Positions 15,726-22,383 of a stretch of 34,024 nt of DNA are shown one piece after another. The DNA lies in NCBI GenBank assembly GCA_025455885.1, contig JALOLR010000016.1, positions 1 to 34,024 on the forward strand, in the 5' to 3' direction. Position numbers and translations under genes: made by a program. Position 1 is the stretch's first letter. Every line of letters begins with the position of its first letter. The notes under the pieces are model-generated. The model was not told the origin of the DNA, did not search any database, and saw only the letters and a program-made list of their open reading frames with translations. This stretch comes from Acidimicrobiales bacterium (GTDB lineage Bacteria; Actinomycetota; Acidimicrobiia; Acidimicrobiales; Acidimicrobilacustridaceae).

Positions 15726-15771
15726 GCGGCCCGTCGGGTTCCGGACACCCGCTTCGGGGCGGCCGCTCAGC
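15721..15771. terminator. Inverted repeat carrying the stop codons of two convergent genes
   Basis: GCTGAGCGGCC (15721-15731) and GGCCGCTCAGC (15761-15771) are perfect 11-bp arms. The pirin TGA (15723-15725) lies in the left arm and the SnoaL-like gene's stop (15769-15767) in the right arm. A second pair, CGGGT (15735-15739) and ACCCG (15747-15751), lies inside the loop. It probably works as a bidirectional terminator. Confidence 0.6.
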
Positions 15772-16309
15772 CCGGGGACGGCCCCTTCGCCCAGAAGGTC
15801 TGCCACGTCTCCCAGCGGCCGGGGAGCTCGGCCCGGTCGATCATGGGGTTGCCGGGGAAGTTGAACCGTCCGGGCACCTCGAGCGGGTGCTCGAGGACGT
15901 CGGCGGCGTAGAAGACCTTCGGGTGGCGGCTACGGAAGCACCAACGGCCCTCGCGGCGCTCGTAGCGATCCCAGTACTGCATCGGCATGACCACCCACAG
16001 GTCGCCCACCTCGTGCTCGGGTCGGCAGTACACGATCCCGGTCGCCCGATCGGGGTCGTCGGGGTCGAGGTCGATGACGTGGTTGCCGATCAGGTGGAAC
16101 GTCGTGGCGTAGGGACGCAGGATCGGGTCGAACCACTCGGCCAGCGCCTCGCGCCCGACACGCCCGTCGCCGGTGCGCACGTCGTCGGCGAAGAGGGCGA
16201 CGAGCGCGGCCACGTCGCGTTGGTCGAGGGCGAGCGCGTAGCGGGCGGCGAGCTGGCGGATCTCCTCGATCGCCTCCAGACGGGCGATCCGGGCCTCGAG
16301 GTCGCTCAT
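15767..16309 (-). CDS. SnoaL-like / NTF2-fold protein
   Basis: 180 residues from an ATG preceded by a strong GGGAGGA site. The start LEAIEEIRQLAARYALALDQRDVAALVALFADD is the classic SnoaL_4 opening: helix, tyrosine, then the acidic FADD turn. Arg-rich strands YWDRYERREGRWCFRSRHPKVFY follow. This subgroup of about 140-180 residues includes scytalone-dehydratase-like and aromatic-dioxygenase-beta-like proteins. No catalytic pair is certain: Tyr, Asp and His residues are present but unaligned. It probably binds or transforms a small hydrophobic ligand. The 5' region (16310-16345) has a small CGCCC-TTC-GGGCG hairpin at 16338-16350. Confidence 0.85.
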   Translation of the reverse strand: MSDLEARIARLEAIEEIRQLAARYALALDQRDVAALVALFADDVRTGDGRVGREALAEWFDPILRPYATTFHLIGNHVIDLDPDDPDRATGIVYCRPEHEVGDLWVVMPMQYWDRYERREGRWCFRSRHPKVFYAADVLEHPLEVPGRFNFPGNPMIDRAELPGRWETWQTFWAKGPSPG

Positions 16310-16411
16310 CGATCCTCCCTCCTCGTGCCCAGTCTTGCGCCCTTCGGGCGTGCGGGCGAGGTGTGTACCGCAGGGTCAATCATCGGAATAGCCATTCATG
16401 CAATCAGGAGC

Positions 16412-16417
16412 TAGCGT
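16412..16417 (+). promoter_or_regulatory. Candidate -10 box for icd
   Basis: TAGCGT in the most A/T-rich patch of the spacer (about 16375-16425). It predicts a leader of about 57 nt with GAGGAG before the ATG. No -35 is certain. The spacer 16310-16480 holds no gene. Confidence 0.45.
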
Positions 16418-16480
16418 TTCTCCGGGGAGCGAGCCGCCGACACCGCTGGATGTGTCCTCGCGCCCCCAGAGGAGCACGTC

Positions 16481-17935
16481 ATGCCATCCGACGCACCCAC
16501 CCCCATCACCGTGGCCCGAGGCGACGGCATCGGCCCCGAGATCATGGAGGCCACCCTGCGCATCCTCGAGGCCGGCGGCGCCCGGCTCGACATCGAGGAG
16601 ATCGAGATCGGTGAGAAGGTCTACGAGCGGGGGGTCACCGCCGGGATCGACCCCTCGTCGTGGGACTCGCTGCGGCGGACCAAGGTCTTCCTGAAGGCAC
16701 CGATCACCACCCCCCAGGGCGGTGGGTTCAAGAGTCTGAACGTGACGGTCCGCAAGACGCTCGGCATGTACGCCAACGTCCGCCCGTGCCTGTCCTACTC
16801 GCCGTTCATCGAGACCAAGCACCCGGTCATGGACGTCGTGATCGTCCGGGAGAACGAAGAGGACCTCTACGCCGGCATCGAGCACCGGCAGACCGACGAG
16901 GTCGTGCAGTGCCTCAAGATCCTCAGCCGCCCGGGTTGCGAGAAGATCTGCCGGTACGCCTTCGAGTACGCACGGCGGTACAACCGCAAGAAGGTCACGT
17001 GCTTCACGAAGGACAACATCATGAAGGTCACCGACGGCCTGTTCCACAAGGTCTTCGACGAGGTCGCCGCCGAGTACCCGGAGATCGAGAACGAGCACTG
17101 GATCGTCGACATCGGCGCCGCCAAGATGGCCGACACCCCCGAGGCCTTCGACGTCATCGTCATGCCGAACCTTTACGGCGACATCCTCTCGGACGTGGCC
17201 GCGCAGATCGCCGGCTCGGTGGGCCTCGCCGGCAGCGCCAACATCGGCACGTCGGTGTCGATGTTCGAGGCTATCCACGGCTCGGCCCCGCGCCGGGCCG
17301 GCCAGAACATGGCCAACCCCTCCGGCCTCTTCCTCGGCGCGGTGCAGATGCTGGTGCACATCGGCCAGGGCGACGTGGCCGAGAAGGTGCACAACGCCTG
17401 GCTGAAGACCATCGAGGACGGGGTGCACACCTACGACATCTACGTGGAGGGCGTGAGCACCGAGAAGGTGGGAACCAAGGAGTTCGCCGACGCCGTGATC
17501 GCCCGCATCGGCCAGCGGCCCGAGACCCTCAAGGCCGTCACGTACCCCGACTTCGGCGAGCCCATCAGCATCGAGCTGGCCGAGCGCCCGACGCCGGTCA
17601 AGGAGCTCGTCGGCATCGACGTGTTCCTCGACTGGGAGGAGGGCACCCCCGACGACCTCGGTGCGGCGCTCGAGGCGCTCACCGGTGACGACCTCAAGCT
17701 GGTGATGATCTCCAACCGTGGCCAGAAGGTGTACCCCGGCGGCGTGCCCGAGACCTTCTGCACGGACCACTGGCGTTGCCGGTTCCAGTCGACCACCGAC
17801 GGGGCCACCATCACCACCGACCAGACCATCGCCCTGCTCGGCCGCCTGCACGAGGGCGGCTTCGACTTCATCAAGAGCGAAGGGCTGTTCAACTTCGACG
17901 GCGCGCCCGGCTACTCCCTCGGTCAGGGCCAGTAG
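16481..17935 (+). CDS. icd: Isocitrate dehydrogenase, long (Thermus/Rickettsia-type) subfamily
   Basis: 484 residues with GAGGAG before the ATG. It converts isocitrate to 2-oxoglutarate and CO2 in the TCA cycle (cytosol). Substrate residues are visible: Ser85 and Asn87 in SLNVTVRKTLG, Arg91, Arg101 in NVRP, Arg124 and Tyr130 in VRENEEDLYAG. The PROSITE-type IDH/IMDH signature is NLYGDILSDVAAQIAGSVGLAG (230-251), with metal-binding Asp234 and Asp238. Cofactor loop HGSAPRRAGQNMANP (266-280) has basic Arg271-Arg272 where NADP-enzymes carry Lys-Tyr, so NADP is inferred. Residues 360-484 form the extra C-terminal domain of the approx. 480-500-residue subfamily, not the 415-residue E. coli form or the monomeric form common in actinobacteria. 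Confidence 0.95.
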   Translation: MPSDAPTPITVARGDGIGPEIMEATLRILEAGGARLDIEEIEIGEKVYERGVTAGIDPSSWDSLRRTKVFLKAPITTPQGGGFKSLNVTVRKTLGMYANVRPCLSYSPFIETKHPVMDVVIVRENEEDLYAGIEHRQTDEVVQCLKILSRPGCEKICRYAFEYARRYNRKKVTCFTKDNIMKVTDGLFHKVFDEVAAEYPEIENEHWIVDIGAAKMADTPEAFDVIVMPNLYGDILSDVAAQIAGSVGLAGSANIGTSVSMFEAIHGSAPRRAGQNMANPSGLFLGAVQMLVHIGQGDVAEKVHNAWLKTIEDGVHTYDIYVEGVSTEKVGTKEFADAVIARIGQRPETLKAVTYPDFGEPISIELAERPTPVKELVGIDVFLDWEEGTPDDLGAALEALTGDDLKLVMISNRGQKVYPGGVPETFCTDHWRCRFQSTTDGATITTDQTIALLGRLHEGGFDFIKSEGLFNFDGAPGYSLGQGQ

Positions 17936-17946
17936 CGACGCCCGTC

Positions 17947-17961
17947 CCGGCCGCGGGCCGG
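17947..17961. terminator. Small hairpin just after icd
   Basis: CCGGCC (17947-17952), GCG loop, GGCCGG (17956-17961), 11 nt after the icd stop. It is short, and probably acts together with the longer hairpin that follows. Confidence 0.4.
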
Positions 17962-18000
17962 TGAGGATCGTGTCAGCCAACATCCCTCCCGTCCCGTGTC

Positions 18001-18038
18001 GCAGGGCGCACATCCGGTCCGCCGGGTGTGCGCCCTGC
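18001..18038 (+). terminator. Strong hairpin between icd and the LLM gene
   Basis: GCAGGGCGCACA (18001-18012) pairs perfectly with TGTGCGCCCTGC (18027-18038). The inner bases continue the stem as one T-G wobble plus CCGG/CCGG around a TCCG tetraloop, about 17 bp in all. There is no U-tract, as is normal at this GC content. It should end the icd transcript and isolate the LLM gene. Confidence 0.75.
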
Positions 18039-18082
18039 CCGCGTGCGCCAGGCTGTTCACGAACCGACCCAGGAGCACACCC

Positions 18083-19021
18083 ATGACCGTCCCGACGCCC
18101 CAGATCTCGATGCAGCTCCGCACCTTCGCAGCCGACGACCCCGGGGGGTGGTCGCCGATGCTCGACCAGGCCATCGCCATGGACGCCGCCGGCGTCGACC
18201 GGCTCGTGGTGTCCGACCACGTGGCCTTCGGCGAGGACCTCGAGGCCTACGGCAACCCCCGCACCGGCGGCTCGGCGGGCGGTCAGCAGCCCACCGGCCC
18301 GGACGGGCACTGGCTCGAACCCCTCACCGTGCTCACCACGGTCGGGGCTCTCACCGAGCGCATCCGCCTCGGCACCGGCATCCTCTTGGCCGCCCTGCGG
18401 CGCCCGGTCGTGTTGGCGAAGACCGCGGCGACGATCGACGTGCTCACCGGCGGACGCCTCGACCTCGGGGTCGGGGTGGGATGGCAGCGCGAGGAGTACG
18501 AGGCCGCCGGCCTGTCCTTCGACGGGCGCGGCCGGCTCCTCGACCACACCCTCGAGGTGTGCCAGACCCTGTGGCGTGAGCCCCGTGCCTCGTACTCGTC
18601 CCCCGAGCTGACCTTCGACGCCATCCACCAGATGCCCAAGCCCCTGCAGTCCGGCGGCGTGCCGATCTGGATCAGCGGCACCCCCAACAAGGCGGTCGCC
18701 CGCCGACTGGTGGCCTTCGGCAGCGGATGGATCCCGTGGGGCCCGGCCATGGCCGACCCGCTCACCGGCGTGGCCCAGATGGCCGAGCTGGTGGAGGCGG
18801 CCGGGGGCGACCCGAAGGGCTTCCAGGTCCTGGCCTACGCGGGGATCGTGCGCCGCGACGACGGCTCGGTCGACCTCGACCGCACGATGGAGACCGTGCC
18901 GGCCCTCGTCGCGGCCGGGGTCACCGACGTGCGGCTCGGCCTGGCCCTCCCCTCCGGACGCGAGGCGGCCACCGAGTACCTCGTCGACGTGGTGACCCGC
19001 TTCCGGGCCGCCACCTCCTGA
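18083..19021 (+). CDS. LLM-class oxidoreductase, probably F420-dependent (TIGR03619-like)
   Basis: 312 residues from the ATG at 18083, with AGGAG 7-8 nt upstream; a frame opening at 17996 runs through the terminator and is rejected. It has the luciferase-like TIM barrel: VVSDHVAFG (42-50), EPLTVLTTVGALTERIRLGTGI (79-100), RPVVLAKTAATIDVLTGGRLDLGVGVGW (107-134) and a late PIWISG strand. The spacing RPVxLAKxxATxDxLxGGRxxLGVGVGW and the short C-terminus match the F420-dependent TIGR03619 group rather than bacterial luciferase. In actinobacteria such enzymes reduce or oxidise hydrophobic or aromatic substrates with reduced F420. A flavin-dependent role cannot be excluded. Confidence 0.88.
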   Translation: MTVPTPQISMQLRTFAADDPGGWSPMLDQAIAMDAAGVDRLVVSDHVAFGEDLEAYGNPRTGGSAGGQQPTGPDGHWLEPLTVLTTVGALTERIRLGTGILLAALRRPVVLAKTAATIDVLTGGRLDLGVGVGWQREEYEAAGLSFDGRGRLLDHTLEVCQTLWREPRASYSSPELTFDAIHQMPKPLQSGGVPIWISGTPNKAVARRLVAFGSGWIPWGPAMADPLTGVAQMAELVEAAGGDPKGFQVLAYAGIVRRDDGSVDLDRTMETVPALVAAGVTDVRLGLALPSGREAATEYLVDVVTRFRAATS

Positions 19022-19087
19022 ACCACGGCGATCGCCCCGATCCGCGGCGGCCGCCCCCGGAACCCGTCGGCGTGCCCCCGCGCAGCT

Positions 19088-19139
19088 CGAACTGTTGAGT
19101 CCCCAGCTCGCCGAGGCGAGCTGGGGACTCAACAGTTCG
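19088..19139. repeat. 52-bp perfect palindrome (25-bp arms)
   Basis: The left arm at 19088-19112 (starting CGAACTGTTGAG) and the right arm at 19115-19139 (ending CTCAACAGTTCG) are exact reverse complements, separated only by GA. As RNA it would be an exceptionally strong hairpin; as DNA it could extrude a cruciform or be a REP-like element. It lies 66 nt after the LLM stop and 86 nt before the SDR start. Its A/T content (AACTGTTGA) is unlike the surrounding GC-rich spacer, which suggests an inserted module rather than a plain local terminator. Confidence 0.9.
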
Positions 19140-19159
19140 GTCGGGGAGTTCGGTCGGGG
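19134..19159 (+). repeat. 13-nt tandem duplication abutting the palindrome
   Basis: AGTTCGGTCGGGG occurs twice in direct succession (19134-19146, 19147-19159); the first copy includes the last 6 nt of the palindrome's right arm. The rest of 19160-19225 contains the SDR ribosome site and no gene. Confidence 0.85.
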
Positions 19160-19225
19160 AGGTGGTCGGGCGGGTGACAGGGTGGTGACCGGCGCAGGGG
19201 CGCGCCGACGACGACGGAGGGACCG

Positions 19226-19996
19226 ATGGGCCAGCTGGACGACAAGGTGGCGGTCATCACCGGTGCCGGTCGGGGCATCGGCGCGGCCATCGCCGTTCGC
19301 TACGCAGCGGAGGGGGCGACGGTCGTGGTCTCGTCGCGCACCGGGTCCGAGCTCGAGGCCACTCTGGCGACGGCAGGGCTCGACCGTCATCGGGGCCTGG
19401 CGGTGGTCGCCGACGCCACCGATCGCCACGACGCCCGACGCCCCGTCGTCGAGGCCCTCGCCCGCTTCGGTCGGGTCGACATCGTCGTCAACAACGTGGG
19501 GGGCACGATCGGCGACAACGACCCCTTCCGGGCCGACGACGCCGCGTTCGAGGCCACCCTGGTCCTGAACCTCACGTCGGCGTGGTGGACCACCAGCGCC
19601 GCGCTCCCGGCCATGCGCGAGCAGGGCTACGGGCGCATCATCAGCATCGGATCCGGCACATCGAAGACGACCGGGGCCTCGTTGCCCTACACCACCGCCA
19701 AGCACGGCCTCGTCGGCTTCACCAAGGAGCTGGCCCGCGTCGTCGCCCCCCACGGCATCAACGTGAACCTCCTCTGCCCGGGATGGACGCGGACCTCGCT
19801 CGTGGACTTCGAGCGGATCGCCGCTTCCCGGGGCACGACGCCCGCCCAGGAGGAGGCGCGGGCGGCGGCGGAGAGCCTGCAGCGCCGCATCCTCGACGCC
19901 GAGGAGCTCACCGGGATGGCCACCCTCCTCGCCGGGCCCGACGGACGGGGCGTGACCGGCCAGGTGATCAGCGTCGACGGCGGCTACAAGGTCTGA
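19226..19996 (+). CDS. Classical short-chain dehydrogenase/reductase
   Basis: 256 residues, the standard length of classical SDRs, with GGAGGGA before the ATG. Motifs: TGAGRGIG (12-19), VVNNVGG (87-93, a common NNxGG variant of NNAG), Asn115, Ser143 in ISIGSG, and catalytic Tyr155-x-x-x-Lys159 in YTTAK, then NLLCPGWTRT and TGQVISVDGG. It catalyses NAD(P)-dependent oxidation or reduction of a hydroxyl/keto group. VSSRTG (35-40) after the second strand suggests NADP, but not firmly. It may be expressed alone because the palindrome precedes it. Its last 13 bases overlap the convergent carboxylesterase gene. Confidence 0.92.
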   Translation: MGQLDDKVAVITGAGRGIGAAIAVRYAAEGATVVVSSRTGSELEATLATAGLDRHRGLAVVADATDRHDARRPVVEALARFGRVDIVVNNVGGTIGDNDPFRADDAAFEATLVLNLTSAWWTTSAALPAMREQGYGRIISIGSGTSKTTGASLPYTTAKHGLVGFTKELARVVAPHGINVNLLCPGWTRTSLVDFERIAASRGTTPAQEEARAAAESLQRRILDAEELTGMATLLAGPDGRGVTGQVISVDGGYKV

Positions 19997-21477
19997 CCGA
20001 CGTCGTCCCAGTGGCGGCGCAGGTCCCCGTCCGGGTCGGTCACGACCTCGATCCGGTCGTCGAGGACCAGGGTCGCCCGGGCGTCGTAGTAGCGGGGCCA
20101 GTCGATCCCGGTGCTGGTCGGACGGCCGTCACGGGCGAGCGACGACCACAGGCCCCGGATCGTCGTCGACAGCCGAGCGGCACCGGTGGGGTCACCGAGG
20201 AACTCGCCCCACCCGGAAGTGTCGGTCGAACCGAACGGGAACGGGATGTCGACACCGTGGCAGGCGCCAAGGGCGGGGTCGGCGGCGGGTCGGTCGAAGC
20301 GGTACATCCACACCGGGGCGTGCCGTGCGTGGGCCTCGGCGATGCGAAGGGCGGGCAGCCACATCTGGGTGTCGGTCTGCACCCGCGACCAGATCGCCGG
20401 CGCGGTGTCGACACCGGCTGCCCGGTAGAGGGCCACGGTGGCCGCGGGGTCGGCCACGCCGAGGCGCCCGAGCCGTCGGGCGAGGCGGTCGTCGTCGAGC
20501 GAGCCCGACGACGGGTCGAGCCCGGCGAACAGCGCCATCTCGTCCCGGGTCGTACCGATGACGAGGGGCACCGGGTTCGTGCCGAGCCGTGCCGCGTCGA
20601 GCCAGGAGTGGGGGAGGACCTCGCCGTCCACGCAGGGATGGAACGGCATCGTGCCCACCGTCGCGAACAGCGCGGCGGCGGCGCGGGCCTGGGCGGCCAC
20701 GACCTCGGGTCCGGGCAAGGCGCGCAGCGCGTCGAGGTCGTCGACGTCCACGCCGGCGGCCTGCGCGAACGCCCCGGCCACGAGCCGGGCGCGATCCCGG
20801 TCGAGCAGCAGGTCGGTGGCACCGCTCTGCACGACGGCGCGGTGGACGAGGCCCTTCGCCGCAGGCATGGCCAGCAGCGACAGGACGCTCCCCGCCCCGG
20901 CGCTCTCGCCGAAGACCGTGACGCAACCGGGGTCGCCACCGAACACGGCGATCTCGTCGCGCACCCACTCCAGCACAGCCACCTGGTCGAGGAGGCCGAC
21001 CTCGGCGACGGCGCCCTCGAGGCTCAAGAAGCCGAGAGCCCCGAGGCGGTAGTTGAACGTGACGACGACCACGTCGCGCTCCGCGGCGAGCAGCGCCCCG
21101 TCGTAGACCGGCAGCGACCCGGCGCCCAGGCTGAACGCCCCACCGTGCACCCACACCATCACCGGGCGCCGCCCGTCGTCGGACGCCGGCGTCCACACGT
21201 TCACCGACAGGCAGTCGTCGCCCTGATCGGGAGCACCCATCCCGGGCACCAGGCCGTCGAGCGGCCCTCCGCCCGGCTGCCAGCACGCCGGTCCGAAGGC
21301 CGTCGCGTCGCGCACCCCGGTCCACGGCCGACGTCGTTCGGGCCGGTCCCATCGTCGGGGCCCGACAGGGGGCTCGGCGTACGGGATGCCCAGGAACGCC
21401 GCCGCGCCGCCGCCGACGCGGCCCCGCACCGCGCCGCGGCTCGTCCGGGCTACCGGCCCCCGCTCTTCGTGCGTCAT
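19984..21477 (-). CDS. Type-B carboxylesterase (alpha/beta hydrolase)
   Basis: 497 residues from the ATG at 21477-21475, with TACGGT 8 nt upstream and no Shine-Dalgarno; the longer open frame to 22365 lies antisense to the aldolase gene. Type-B esterase motifs: GIPYAEPPVGPRRW (30-43), DCLSVNVWTP (88-97), oxyanion HGGAF (111-115), nucleophile elbow FGESAGAGS with Ser192, acid Glu313 in GTTRDEMALF, and His407 in ACHGVDIPF. Length and order match para-nitrobenzyl-esterase-like bacterial enzymes. No signal peptide is seen, so it is cytoplasmic. It hydrolyses carboxylic esters, and could activate or detoxify an ester substrate of the nearby catabolic genes. It ends 13 bp inside the convergent SDR gene. 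Confidence 0.93.
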   Translation of the reverse strand: MTHEERGPVARTSRGAVRGRVGGGAAAFLGIPYAEPPVGPRRWDRPERRRPWTGVRDATAFGPACWQPGGGPLDGLVPGMGAPDQGDDCLSVNVWTPASDDGRRPVMVWVHGGAFSLGAGSLPVYDGALLAAERDVVVVTFNYRLGALGFLSLEGAVAEVGLLDQVAVLEWVRDEIAVFGGDPGCVTVFGESAGAGSVLSLLAMPAAKGLVHRAVVQSGATDLLLDRDRARLVAGAFAQAAGVDVDDLDALRALPGPEVVAAQARAAAALFATVGTMPFHPCVDGEVLPHSWLDAARLGTNPVPLVIGTTRDEMALFAGLDPSSGSLDDDRLARRLGRLGVADPAATVALYRAAGVDTAPAIWSRVQTDTQMWLPALRIAEAHARHAPVWMYRFDRPAADPALGACHGVDIPFPFGSTDTSGWGEFLGDPTGAARLSTTIRGLWSSLARDGRPTSTGIDWPRYYDARATLVLDDRIEVVTDPDGDLRRHWDDVGQTL

Positions 21478-21485
21478 CGGCGGCG

Positions 21486-21491
21486 ACCGTA
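21486..21491 (-). promoter_or_regulatory. Leaderless -10 box for the carboxylesterase
   Basis: TACGGT on the minus strand with an 8-nt spacer to the ATG at 21477. It lies 13 nt from the divergent TAGGGT box of the aldolase gene. Confidence 0.5.
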
Positions 21492-21503
21492 GCGCCCACC
21501 TCC

Positions 21504-21509
21504 TAGGGT
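21504..21509 (+). promoter_or_regulatory. -10 box for the aldolase-amidohydrolase pair
   Basis: TAGGGT with a predicted start near 21516, giving a 25-nt leader that contains GGGGGGAGGA before ATG 21541. The two -10 boxes of this divergent 63-nt spacer point outward and are close enough to interfere. Confidence 0.5.
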
Positions 21510-21540
21510 GGGAGCCTCGATCATCCGGGGGGAGGACCGC

Positions 21541-22383
21541 ATGACGATCAGCGCCGGCCCGCCACGGGGCGACACCGCAGCGCACCCGGGCATCGTCGAG
21601 GGCGAGGCGCCGGCCGGCCTCACCCTGTCCGAGGGGGGGGCGGCGGTGTGGTCGCCCTCGATCACCCCCGGCATCGGCGTCGACCTCGACGAGCGCCAAG
21701 CCCTCGCCTGTGCCTTCCGGATCCTCGCCGCCCACGACTTCGTCGAGAACATCGCCGGCCACATCACCTGGGCCCCCGAGGGGCACGAGTCGATGTGGGT
21801 GAACCCGTGGGGGCTGTGGTGGGACGAGATCCGCGCCTCGGACATCTGCCGGGTCGACGGCGAGGGCACCGTGGTGGAGGGTCGATGGGACGTCACGCCG
21901 GCGTTCCACATCCACACCGAGCTCCACCGCCGCCGGCCCGACGCCCGGGTCGTGGTGCACAACCACCCGTACCACGCCGTCGTGCTGGCCGCCCTCGGCC
22001 TCGTGCCGGAGTTCCTGCACCAGCAGTCGTCGATGTACGACGGCGACATCGCCCTCGTCGACGAGTACTCCGGCGAGATCGACTCCCCCGAGCTCGGCGC
22101 CGACCTCGCCGAGCGGATCGGGGACGCCTCGGTGGTCATCCTCGCCAACCACGGCGTCGTCGTCACCGCCCCCGGCATCGAGGAGGCGACCTACAAGGCG
22201 GCCACCCTGGACCGGCAGTGCCGGCTGATGCTCGACGTGGTGACGTCGGGCCGCGCCGCCACCACCGTCCCCGCCGTCACCCGCCCCGCCATGAAGGCGT
22301 CGCTGCTCGAACGGGGCACCGAGGTCTTCTGGGCCGGCGCCGTCCGCCGGCTCCTGCGCGACCAACCGGAGGTCCTCACGTGA
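21541..22383 (+). CDS. Class II aldolase/adducin-family protein
   Basis: 280 residues; the ATG at 21541 follows GGAGGA. Zinc ligands are visible as VVHNHPYH (138-145; His140 and His142) and ILANHGV (200-206; His204), the normal pattern of class II aldolases such as fuculose-1-phosphate aldolase. The family's usual catalytic Glu would be in the N-terminal part (FVENIAGHITWAPEG region). The first 45 residues are a low-complexity leader. Family members cleave or form C-C bonds of sugar phosphates or decarboxylate keto-acids; proteins of this type next to amidohydrolases also occur in aromatic and polyketide-like catabolism. It overlaps the next gene by 4 nt (GTGA), so the two are translationally coupled. 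Confidence 0.9.
   Translation: MTISAGPPRGDTAAHPGIVEGEAPAGLTLSEGGAAVWSPSITPGIGVDLDERQALACAFRILAAHDFVENIAGHITWAPEGHESMWVNPWGLWWDEIRASDICRVDGEGTVVEGRWDVTPAFHIHTELHRRRPDARVVVHNHPYHAVVLAALGLVPEFLHQQSSMYDGDIALVDEYSGEIDSPELGADLAERIGDASVVILANHGVVVTAPGIEEATYKAATLDRQCRLMLDVVTSGRAATTVPAVTRPAMKASLLERGTEVFWAGAVRRLLRDQPEVLT

Noticed and set aside
13026-15806. 926-codon minus-strand open frame
   Set aside because: It covers the reductase 3' end, the membrane protein, the SDR (in another frame) and the pirin; only the 13661-14584 frame has conserved motifs.
19088-19139. Palindrome as an insertion-sequence end or attachment site
   Set aside because: There is no transposase or integrase gene nearby and no second copy in the window, so I list it only as a repeat.
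16376-19753. 1125-codon minus-strand open frame
   Set aside because: It is antisense to icd, the LLM gene and the SDR, and even crosses the terminator and the 52-bp palindrome; the translation shows no family features.
21478-22365. N-terminal extension of the carboxylesterase frame upstream of 21477
   Set aside because: This part lies antisense to the aldolase gene. The esterase homology (TSRGAVRG, GIPYAEPPVG) begins right after the ATG at 21477, which has its own -10 box.
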